This document shows, piece after piece, positions 17,355 to 24,369 of a DNA stretch of 64,000 bases. The first letter of the stretch is position 1. Every line of letters starts with the position of its first letter. Location: positions 367,139 through 431,138 of the forward strand of contig JAVBKU010000004.1 in assembly GCA_031553875.1 (NCBI GenBank), given 5' to 3'. The position numbers and the translations under genes were made by a program. The notes under the pieces are model-generated. The model searched no databases and was not told where the DNA came from. It saw nothing but the letters and a program-made list of their open reading frames with translations. Origin of the DNA: JAVBKU01 sp031553875 (GTDB taxonomy: Bacteria; Bacteroidota; Bacteroidia; Bacteroidales; Rikenellaceae).

Positions 17355-19153
17355 TTGTACCGATGACCAAATACTCGCTGGTGATATACCACCGCGATTA
17401 CCACCAATTCCTGCAACAACTGCAAGAGCTGGGCCTGGTCGACGTTACCATCAGGGACGTAGAGATGAGCGACGACCAGCGGCGTATGATGCTCGAAACC
17501 GAGAGCCTGCGCGATGCCGTCACTAACCTGCGCAAGCTCGCCTCCGCCAAGGGATTCAAGTCCGGAGGGGGTTATGGCAGCGGCGAGGAGGCTTTTGCGC
17601 AGTATTCCGAAGCCAAGGCCAAAATAGATACCATATCGGCGGAACTTGCCCGGGCACACAAGGAGGTGGAAGAAGCGAGGGTATGGGGCGACTTCTCGCC
17701 CGAGCGCATCGGGGAGCTCGAAACCCGCAGCGTGTTCATCCAATACTTCATGGCCTTCAACAACGAATTTGATGATTATATCGAGGACTGGCGCGAGGAA
17801 TACGCTATCGAGATAGTCCGTCGTACCGCAAGCGCCACTTATTTTGTGGTGATAGCCGACTCACCACAACCGGTGACTATCAACGCCCAGTCGATCAAGG
17901 CACCCTCCATCCCCGCCAAAGTGAGGGAGATAGAGGCCGAAGCCATGGAAGCGGAAATAAGAACTTTGAACAAGGCCATCGCGAGGGCCGCGGCAGATGT
18001 AGACGAAATAGAGCGCCTCGAAAGGGAATCGCGGGCAAGGGTGCGCCTCGACATGGCGTACAACAGCCACTCGCAGGAGGCCGAAGACACACTCTACCTG
18101 CTCGAAGGTTACGCCACCAGGGAGAGCTCGGAGGATGTGGACAAATTCCTCGATTCCGCCGACGCGTTCGTAATAAAAGAAAAGCCCACGCCTGAGGATG
18201 ATGTCCCCGTATTGCTCCGTAATAACTGGTTCGCCAGGCCGTTCGAGATAATCGGGAGGTTCTACGCCCTGCCCAAGTACGGCAGTATGGACCTGACGCC
18301 CTATTTCGCGCCGTTCTATATGCTGTTCTTCGGCTTTTGTCTCTGCGATGCGGGCTACGGACTACTCCTGTTAATAGCAGGTATAGTACTAAAAATCAAA
18401 GGAAAGGGAATGCTGAAAGACGCCGGGATGCTTACCATCTGGTGCGGCTCGGCCACTATACTCTTCGGTCTGCTGACAGGCGGATTTTTCGGGATATCAC
18501 TGGGAGGATTGAAGGCTTTCAGCGGATTCAAGGATTACTTCTTAAACCCCAATCAGCTGTTCACCCTATCCATAGCCGTGGGCTTTGTGCAGGTGTTGTT
18601 CGGACTGATACTCAAGGCGATAACACTTTCATCGCAGTTCGGTTTAAAGTATGCGCTGTCGACCATAGGATGGATGATCGTTATCGTTTCATCCCTGGCG
18701 GCCGTACTGTTACCGACCGTAGAAGTCGAGGCGTTCACGGTACACTCTACCGCCTATTACGTTCTAATCGGTATAGGCCTGGGCATGATGTTGCTGCTGA
18801 ATAACCCCGCTAAAAACCCTCTGAAGAATATCGGTCCCGGGTTGTGGGAGACATATAATTATCTTTCCGGTTTGCTGGGCGATATCCTGTCGTATATCCG
18901 TCTGTTCGCCATAGGGCTCTCGGGTGGTATACTAGCCCTCGTGTTCAACGATCTGGCCGTGGGCATGAGTCCCGACATTCCGGGCGTGAGGCAGATCGTG
19001 ATGCTTATAATTATTGTCGTGGGGCACAGTATCAACCTGTTCATGTCGGCGCTCGGATCGTTCGTGCATCCGATGCGTTTGACATTCGTGGAATTTTACA
19101 AGAATGCGGGATTCGAGGCGGCACAACGCAAATTCGACCCTCTGAGGAAATAA
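17351..19153 (+). CDS. V/A-type ATPase membrane subunit I (a-subunit homologue)
   Basis: A 600-residue stator subunit that forms the ion half-channels against the K ring. About 310 N-terminal residues are cytoplasmic and helical; the rest has seven or eight membrane segments starting near PYFAPFYMLFFGFCLCDAGYG. The stretch LSYIRLFAIGLSGG near 515-530 contains the conserved membrane arginine needed for ion release. Met5 (17363) is an alternative start. The length is normal for a bacterial NtpI-type subunit. Confidence 0.94.
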   Translation: MIVPMTKYSLVIYHRDYHQFLQQLQELGLVDVTIRDVEMSDDQRRMMLETESLRDAVTNLRKLASAKGFKSGGGYGSGEEAFAQYSEAKAKIDTISAELARAHKEVEEARVWGDFSPERIGELETRSVFIQYFMAFNNEFDDYIEDWREEYAIEIVRRTASATYFVVIADSPQPVTINAQSIKAPSIPAKVREIEAEAMEAEIRTLNKAIARAAADVDEIERLERESRARVRLDMAYNSHSQEAEDTLYLLEGYATRESSEDVDKFLDSADAFVIKEKPTPEDDVPVLLRNNWFARPFEIIGRFYALPKYGSMDLTPYFAPFYMLFFGFCLCDAGYGLLLLIAGIVLKIKGKGMLKDAGMLTIWCGSATILFGLLTGGFFGISLGGLKAFSGFKDYFLNPNQLFTLSIAVGFVQVLFGLILKAITLSSQFGLKYALSTIGWMIVIVSSLAAVLLPTVEVEAFTVHSTAYYVLIGIGLGMMLLLNNPAKNPLKNIGPGLWETYNYLSGLLGDILSYIRLFAIGLSGGILALVFNDLAVGMSPDIPGVRQIVMLIIIVVGHSINLFMSALGSFVHPMRLTFVEFYKNAGFEAAQRKFDPLRK

Positions 19154-19184
19154 AATAATTGTTTAACTTAAAATATCTGAATTT

Positions 19185-19631
19185 ATGACACCTATCATGT
19201 TAGCCTATATCGGGGTGGCCCTGATGGTCGGAGTGTGCGGGCTCGGCAGTTGCTACGGCACGACCATTCCCGGCAATGCCGCCATTGGAGCTATGAAAAA
19301 GAACAGCAGTGCGTTCGGTAACTACATGATCCTCTCCGCCCTACCCGGTACGCAGGGCCTCTACGGTTTCGTCTGCTTCTTTATCGTAAAGGGATTCCTC
19401 GTTCCCGAGATCACGATGTTGCAGGGGGCGGCAATCTTCGCAGGCGGGATCATTATGGCCATAGTGGGCTTTTTCAGCAGTATCCGCCAGGGCGAAGTGT
19501 GCGCCAGCGGCGTGACAGCCATAAGCAACGGCCACGACGTATTCGGTAACACTCTGATTCTCGCTGCTTACGCCGAGCTTTACGCCATCCTGGGCGTGGC
19601 CGCAGTGTTCCTTATCAGCCAGTCGATTTAA
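19185..19631 (+). CDS. V/A-type ATPase membrane ring subunit K, Na+-type
   Basis: A 148-residue double-hairpin proteolipid with four membrane helices. The ion site can be compared directly with Enterococcus hirae NtpK: LPGTQ at 53-57, Gln102 in RQGE and Glu131 in AYAELYAI. Their spacing (46 and 29 residues) equals that of Leu61/Thr64/Gln65, Gln110 and Glu139, which coordinate Na+ in NtpK. Na+ coupling is therefore likely. It is the last gene of the operon; no subunit F, G/H or separate C is found after it. Confidence 0.95.
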   Translation: MTPIMLAYIGVALMVGVCGLGSCYGTTIPGNAAIGAMKKNSSAFGNYMILSALPGTQGLYGFVCFFIVKGFLVPEITMLQGAAIFAGGIIMAIVGFFSSIRQGEVCASGVTAISNGHDVFGNTLILAAYAELYAILGVAAVFLISQSI

Positions 19632-19650
19632 TCGCGGGGTGAGTATAATG

Positions 19651-19688
19651 CGGGAAGGCGGACGGTATGTTCTCCTTCCCGTATTTTA
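19651..19688 (+). terminator. Probable terminator of the V-ATPase operon
   Basis: CGGGAAGG (19651-19658) pairs with CCTTCCCG (19674-19681), followed by TATTTTAT. A second short perfect hairpin (CGGGTCGT with ACGACCCG, 19696-19714) follows without a T run. Confidence 0.6.
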
Positions 19689-19799
19689 TGTACTCCGGGT
19701 CGTCATACGACCCGCGGCCCTTACGCCCATGGCACAAAGTACCACAGGAGGTGGGCGTAGGGCAGGGAAAATATTATGGCATAAAAGTATTTTTTATAC

Positions 19800-19807
19800 T
19801 ACATTTG
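19800..19807 (+). promoter_or_regulatory. -7 promoter box of holA
   Basis: TACATTTG matches TAnnTTTG and ends only six bases before the holA ATG at 19814. Transcription should begin at or within a base or two of the start codon, giving a leaderless message. Confidence 0.65.
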
Positions 19808-19813
19808 TGAAAT

Positions 19814-20893
19814 ATGGCCAAGAGCAGTAAGGTCTCATTCCGGGAGAGTGTCGATAGCTACAACGCGTTGTCTAAATCCATAGACAGCAGGCGTTTCGCA
19901 CCCGTCTACCTGCTTATGGGTGACGAGCCGTATTTCATCGACCAGATATCGGGCAAACTCGCCCAGAATATTCTGTCCGAGGAGGAGAAGGCTTTCGGCC
20001 AGATAGTCCTCTACGGCAAGGATAGCGACGTGGGTAGCGTAATAAACCTATGTAGGCAGATGCCCATGATGGGTTCTTTTCAGGTGGTTATCCTGCGTGA
20101 GGCGCAACAGATGCGTAATATCGACCAACTTTCGCTCTACACCTCCTCGCCCCTTGCTTCGACCATACTCGTGGTATGCCATAAGGAAAAGAACGTCGAC
20201 AAACGCCTGCAGTTCTACAAGCACTGCGCCGAGAAGGGGCAAGTGTTGGAGTCGGTGCGCCCGCGCGACTATGAATTCGGGGGCTGGCTCTCGGATTTCG
20301 TCCGCAGCAAGGGCTGCAACATGGACACCAAGGCCATAGCCATGTTGACCGACCATGTGGGTGCGGACATCTGCAAAATTTCCGGCGAACTCGAGAAACT
20401 GATAACCGCCCTGCCCGAAGGGACGAAGAACGTAACCGCCGACATAATCGAGCAAAATATCGGCATCAGCAAGGAGTTCAACACCTTCGAGTTGACTAAG
20501 GCCCTGTCGGAGCGCAACCTCCACAAGGCCATGCTTATCGCAGACCATTTCGCCCGCAACCCCAAGGACAATCCCTTACTGCTGACCATAAGTTCGATGT
20601 TCACCCACTTCCAGCGGATATTCCTCGTAAACTACCACCGTTGGCTCTCCACGCGGGCGACAAAGCGCGTACCAATGCCCGACGATATGACCCTCGCCCG
20701 CGAACTGAAGCTCCCATCCCCTTATTTTCTCAAGGAATACCAGGGGGCAGCCGCGCTCTACCCCAACAACAAGGTGTTCGCCATTATCGGCCTGTTGAGG
20801 GAGTATGACATGAAAAGCAAGGGGATAAACGGCGGCTCGGCCGACGACGGCGAGTTGCTCAAGGAACTGTTGCTAAGAATACTAACCCTATAA
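19814..20893 (+). CDS. holA: DNA polymerase III subunit delta
   Basis: This 359-residue protein is the clamp-loader delta subunit that opens the sliding clamp during replication. The N-terminal block FAPVYLLMGDEPYFIDQI and the later YELEKLI-like lid region (ICKISGELEKLITALPEG) are typical of HolA, which is an AAA+ fold without a working P-loop. Length is normal. It precedes the aminotransferase-like gene by four bases, forming a two-gene unit. Confidence 0.9.
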   Translation: MAKSSKVSFRESVDSYNALSKSIDSRRFAPVYLLMGDEPYFIDQISGKLAQNILSEEEKAFGQIVLYGKDSDVGSVINLCRQMPMMGSFQVVILREAQQMRNIDQLSLYTSSPLASTILVVCHKEKNVDKRLQFYKHCAEKGQVLESVRPRDYEFGGWLSDFVRSKGCNMDTKAIAMLTDHVGADICKISGELEKLITALPEGTKNVTADIIEQNIGISKEFNTFELTKALSERNLHKAMLIADHFARNPKDNPLLLTISSMFTHFQRIFLVNYHRWLSTRATKRVPMPDDMTLARELKLPSPYFLKEYQGAAALYPNNKVFAIIGLLREYDMKSKGINGGSADDGELLKELLLRILTL

Positions 20894-20897
20894 GGCA

Positions 20898-21719
20898 ATG
20901 GCAAACGATTTTGCCGCCATAAACGGGCGCATAGAGCCCATGGAGCAGGCCATAGCCGCCATAGGGGCGGCCATCCACGGCCCGTTTGTCTATCAGGATA
21001 TCCACACCTTCGACCATAAGGCGGTACATCTGAGCGAGCACCTCTATATCATGAGGCGTTCGGCCAGCGCGGTATTGGGATGCGAATGGATTCCGGACGA
21101 GAGCCGGATAGAGGACACTATCGGAGAAATGCTACAACGCGGCAGGTATCCGCGGCAGAGCAACCACGTAAGGCTATATCTATACCCCGGGGACAAGGCA
21201 CTCCGAAAAGAGGCGACACTACTTACGGAAGTGGTCGGTCCGTTGTTCTACCCGAAATTCGTTATCTGGCATAAACGCCTCGAAACCACCGCTATGCGAC
21301 TGCCGGTAGCGTTCCCCGGATACCAAAGTTCCGTTTCACTGCACACATCCACGCTCGCCGACTCGGCGGCTAAAGAAACGGGTATGGACAAGGCCGTGAT
21401 AATATCGTCCGAAGCCGGTCCATTAACGGGCGATCAACCTCTGTTCATCGTAAAAAACGGGATAGTGTACGTATCGCCCCCGCCCTATGGTTCTCCGGGT
21501 ATGGTGATGCGGGGCCTCATTATCAAAGCGTTGACCAGCGCGGGTATCGAAGTAAGGGAAGTTCCTGTAACGGAAGAGATGGTGCGCTCGTGCGACGAGG
21601 CTTTCAGCGCCGACGTGCAAGGGCTTATAGATATACTCGGAGTAGATTCGTCGAGGCTTTTCAATTTTACGGTTAAGAAAATACTCCCCTACATCAACCG
21701 CTTGACCTGGGGCGGATAA
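20898..21719 (+). CDS. Class IV aminotransferase-like protein lacking the PLP lysine
   Basis: The C-terminal half of this 273-residue protein follows the class IV (BCAT/aminodeoxychorismate lyase) pattern: a segment ending ETGMDKAVIISSEAGPLT, then PLFIVKNGIVYVSPPPYGSPGMVMRGLII, then a CDEAFSADVQG block. In active family members a lysine that binds pyridoxal phosphate precedes the first segment (KxxNY...). Here the matching stretch reads YQSSVSLHTS with no lysine, so PLP catalysis is doubtful. The role is unknown. It is four bases after holA and its 3' end overlaps mqnC on the other strand by 31 bases. Confidence 0.6.
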   Translation: MANDFAAINGRIEPMEQAIAAIGAAIHGPFVYQDIHTFDHKAVHLSEHLYIMRRSASAVLGCEWIPDESRIEDTIGEMLQRGRYPRQSNHVRLYLYPGDKALRKEATLLTEVVGPLFYPKFVIWHKRLETTAMRLPVAFPGYQSSVSLHTSTLADSAAKETGMDKAVIISSEAGPLTGDQPLFIVKNGIVYVSPPPYGSPGMVMRGLIIKALTSAGIEVREVPVTEEMVRSCDEAFSADVQGLIDILGVDSSRLFNFTVKKILPYINRLTWGG

Positions 21720-22813
21720 TCGCGTTGGCGGTATTTCTGGTCGCGGAGCCTCGGCTCAAACCCCGCTTCCATGATGGCCCGCTGTATCCCGTTGGCGTCG
21801 AAACTGTTATCGGCGCCTGCCGACGACACCACATTTTCCTCGATCATTATCGATCCCATATCGTTAGCGCCCGAATGTAGCGCCATCTGCGCCGTCTCCT
21901 TACCTACGGTAAGCCACGAGGCCTGTATATTGGGGATATTGTTGAGCACTATGCGAGAGATGGCGATAAGGCGCAGGTATTCGGCCGAAGAGAACCGTTC
22001 CTCCACGCCCTGCCTCTCGAGCTCCGTCCCCTCGCCCCTGAATATCCAGGGGATAAAAGCTATGAAACCGTAATTCCCCTCCGGGCATTCTGCCTGTAGG
22101 TCGCGTAGTTTTAAGAGGTGCCCTATTCTCTGGCGCGGCGTTTCTACGTGACCGTACATCATGGTAGCCGAAGTGGCTATATTCATCCTGTGTGCCGTGC
22201 GCATCACTTCCAACCACTGGTCGGCGGAACACTTGCCCGGGGATATAATACGTCTGACATCATTGTCGAGTATCTCCGCACCAGCTCCGGGCAGGGAGTC
22301 GAGGCCCGCGTCGAGCAGGCGGCGTAGGGTGGTCTCTATATCGAGGCCGCTGATACGGGCGATATGCCATACCTCGGGCGCTCCGAGGGCATGCAGGCGC
22401 ACCTGTGGGTAACGCCGTTTGAGTTCGCTGAAAAGTTCCTCGTAGAATGTTATACCAAGCTTCGGATGCAGGCCTCCCTGTAACAGCAGTTGGTCGCCGC
22501 CGAGAGCTATAGTCTCGGCTATCTTGCGGTCATAATCCTCTATGGTCGTGATAAAGGCCCGTTCCTTCTGCCCCGGCTTGCAGTGGAAGTTGCAGAACTT
22601 ACACCCCGACACGCAGACGTTGGTGATATTCACGTTGCGGTCGATCTGCCAGGTGACCACGTCGCCCGGATGCAGGCGCCGCCGGATGGCATCTGCCACA
22701 TAGGTCAGCTCGCCGAGCGGCGCATTCTCATACAGCCACAGGACCTCATCCGCCATGAGCGGCTCCGACCGCAGAGCGCGGTCATATAGCTTTTCCCTAT
22801 CAACAGCGATCAT
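21689..22813 (-). CDS. mqnC: Cyclic dehypoxanthine futalosine synthase, radical SAM
   Basis: This 374-residue radical SAM enzyme cyclises dehypoxanthine futalosine in the futalosine route to menaquinone. The cluster motif is CVSGCKFC (CX3CX2C), followed by NFHCKPGQKERAFITT, a hallmark of the MqnC/CofH family, and the C-terminal LHSGANDMGSIMIEENVVSSAG block, which fits MqnC. No other mqn gene is in the window, so the pathway genes are scattered. It is transcribed leftward with a leader of about 170 bases that contains one copy of the pseudoknot repeat. Confidence 0.9.
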   Translation of the reverse strand: MIAVDREKLYDRALRSEPLMADEVLWLYENAPLGELTYVADAIRRRLHPGDVVTWQIDRNVNITNVCVSGCKFCNFHCKPGQKERAFITTIEDYDRKIAETIALGGDQLLLQGGLHPKLGITFYEELFSELKRRYPQVRLHALGAPEVWHIARISGLDIETTLRRLLDAGLDSLPGAGAEILDNDVRRIISPGKCSADQWLEVMRTAHRMNIATSATMMYGHVETPRQRIGHLLKLRDLQAECPEGNYGFIAFIPWIFRGEGTELERQGVEERFSSAEYLRLIAISRIVLNNIPNIQASWLTVGKETAQMALHSGANDMGSIMIEENVVSSAGADNSFDANGIQRAIMEAGFEPRLRDQKYRQRDYPPQVKRLM

Positions 22814-22847
22814 ATCGTTATCGGTTTTATTATCAACACCCTATACC

Positions 22848-22946
22848 GCAGCCAGCGGATGGGATGAAATAAGTCGCCAGACGGTAAATTTCAGCCCTCT
22901 GCCGGGGGTGGCTGCGGGCTGATGGCCTTGCTACTCAAGGCCCGAC
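22848..22946. repeat. Intergenic structured repeat B, copy 1 (pseudoknot type)
   Basis: This copy shares blocks GCCAGCG, GAAATAAGYCGCCAG and CAGCCC..GCCGGGGGTGGCTRCGGGCTGA with 47061-47155. As written on the plus strand, GTCGCC (22873-22878) can pair with GGTGGC (22907-22912) while CAGCCC (22892-22897) pairs with GGGCTG (22916-22921), an interleaved H-type pseudoknot. It is followed by hairpin GGCCTTG/CAAGGCC. It lies between mqnC and its upstream ferredoxin gene, antisense to both if transcribed rightward. Confidence 0.6.
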
Positions 22947-22989
22947 AGACTGGCATGTAATTCCTGAAACTCTCACCCTCTCCAACAAT

Positions 22990-23024
22990 TATAAGAAAGG
23001 CTGCCCTGACAACAGGGCAGCCCA
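22990..23024 (-). terminator. Terminator of the ferredoxin gene
   Basis: Perfect 10-bp stem GGCTGCCCTG with CAGGGCAGCC (22999-23008 and 23013-23022), loop of four. On the minus strand it is followed by TTTCTTAT. Confidence 0.85.
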
Positions 23025-23059
23025 AGATATCTTAAGAGTAAGATGTCGTTATCCCCTGA

Positions 23060-23230
23060 TTAGTTGGGAATGATAGCCTCTACAGGACAAACGTCGGCGC
23101 ATGAGCCGCAGTCTGTACATGTAGAAGGATCGATAACATAAACATCGCCCGCTGAGATAGCCTCTACGGGACACTCATCGATACAAGTACCGCAAGCGGT
23201 GCAGGTATCTTCTTTAATCTTGTAAGCCAT
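23060..23230 (-). CDS. 2[4Fe-4S] ferredoxin, 56 residues
   Basis: A small clostridial-type ferredoxin starting MAYKIKEDTC and ending EAIIPN. The two cluster motifs are CTACGTCIDECP and CTDCGSCADVCP, each CX2CX2CX3CP, the classic bacterial two-cluster form. It is a soluble low-potential electron carrier and a reasonable partner for the group B-like hydrogenase and pyruvate:ferredoxin oxidoreductase. It has its own consensus promoter and terminator, so it is a monocistronic, probably strongly expressed gene. Confidence 0.96.
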   Translation of the reverse strand: MAYKIKEDTCTACGTCIDECPVEAISAGDVYVIDPSTCTDCGSCADVCPVEAIIPN

Positions 23231-23271
23231 TGTTGTTTTGTTTAAATGTTATGAACTGGTGTTAATTACCA

Positions 23272-23302
23272 CAAAAGTATAATTTATATCATTATTACCA
23301 AA
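23272..23302 (-). promoter_or_regulatory. Consensus promoter of the ferredoxin gene
   Basis: On the minus strand TTTG (23302-23299), a 19-base spacer and TACTTTTG (23279-23272) match the Bacteroidota sigma-factor consensus TTTG-N19-TAnnTTTG exactly. The leader to the ATG is about 37 bases. Confidence 0.88.
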
Positions 23303-23375
23303 GTGATAATTCTTTTTTTACACTTTTTTAATCCCGCGAATAGCGCAAAATCTGCGGGCGGCAGATAATCACACT

Positions 23376-24338
23376 CTAAAACAACGCCCGGGCTATCTTC
23401 ACCATGTTATCGGTCTTACCCATGGTGTAGAAATGGAGCATAGGCACGCCGGCGGCTTTAAGCTCCCGGCCCTGCTCTATGGCCCACTCCACGCCCACTT
23501 CCCTCACGGCAGCGTTGTCCTTGCAAGCAGCGACGGCTGACACAAGATCTTCTGGCAAGTCGACATGAAATATCTGCGGTAGGAGCGTGAGTTGCGCCTT
23601 GGTAGAGAAAGGCTTGATACCCACCACCACCGGAACGTCGATCCCCGCCGCCTTGCACTCATCCACGAATGCGAGTATCTTGCGGTTGTCGAAGCTCATC
23701 TGGGTGACGATATAGCTCGCCCCGGCGTCGACCTTGGCCTTGAGGTATTTCATATCCGTGGCCCTGTTGGGCGACTCGGCATGCTTCTCGGGATACCCCG
23801 CCACACCCACGCAGAAGTGGGAATGGTGGCCCGGCTCGACCTCCCCGTCGATAAAGCGCCCCCTGTTCATATCCATTATCTGCTCCACCAGATCACACGC
23901 GTGCGCATGGCCCTGGGGATGAGGCTGGAACGAGTGCTCGCCCTTCATATTATCTCCCCTAAGCGCCAACACGTTGCGTATGCCAAGAAAATCGAGGTCG
24001 ATAAGCGCGTCCTCTATGTCGTAGCGCGACTGCCCGCCGCATATCAGGTGCGGCACCACCTCCACGCCATACCGATTCATGATGGCCACCGAGATACCCA
24101 CCGTTCCCGGACGGCGGCGCACCACCCTGCGCTCCAGCAGACCGTCGGCACGGTCGACATATTTAACGTCCTCGCGGTGGTAGGTGAGGTTGATGTACGC
24201 GGGCGAGAACTCCATCAGGGGATCGATGGCGTCGAACGTAGGCTTCGTGCCATCGCCCTTGAGCGGGGGCAGGAGTTCGAAGGCGAATCGTGTCTTTCCC
24301 GCCGCTTTTGTGTCGCGCAAAATATCTATTACATGCAT
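23376..24338 (-). CDS. metF: 5,10-methylenetetrahydrofolate reductase
   Basis: A 320-residue flavoprotein TIM barrel that reduces methylene-THF to 5-methyl-THF, the methyl donor for MetH. Family features are the N-terminal FAFELLPPLKGDG (catalytic Glu in FELLPP), ALRGDNMKGEH in the FAD/folate region and AGASYIVTQMSFD. It follows metH by 31 bases in the same operon, so folate reduction and methionine synthesis are co-expressed. Confidence 0.95.
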   Translation of the reverse strand: MHVIDILRDTKAAGKTRFAFELLPPLKGDGTKPTFDAIDPLMEFSPAYINLTYHREDVKYVDRADGLLERRVVRRRPGTVGISVAIMNRYGVEVVPHLICGGQSRYDIEDALIDLDFLGIRNVLALRGDNMKGEHSFQPHPQGHAHACDLVEQIMDMNRGRFIDGEVEPGHHSHFCVGVAGYPEKHAESPNRATDMKYLKAKVDAGASYIVTQMSFDNRKILAFVDECKAAGIDVPVVVGIKPFSTKAQLTLLPQIFHVDLPEDLVSAVAACKDNAAVREVGVEWAIEQGRELKAAGVPMLHFYTMGKTDNMVKIARALF

Positions 24339-24369
24339 AGCTGTGTGTGTTTGCTTTAGTTATTACCGC

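Noticed and set aside
19639..19830. 63-codon open frame between the V-ATPase operon and holA
   Set aside because: It crosses two hairpins and the holA promoter, overlaps the holA start in another frame and has no recognisable protein features.
22118..22789. Plus-strand open frames across mqnC
   Set aside because: They are antisense shadows of a clear radical SAM gene and lack promoter or family features.
23060..23230. The ferredoxin gene as part of the metF/metH operon
   Set aside because: It has its own TTTG-N19-TACTTTTG promoter and a strong terminator, so it is an independent unit.
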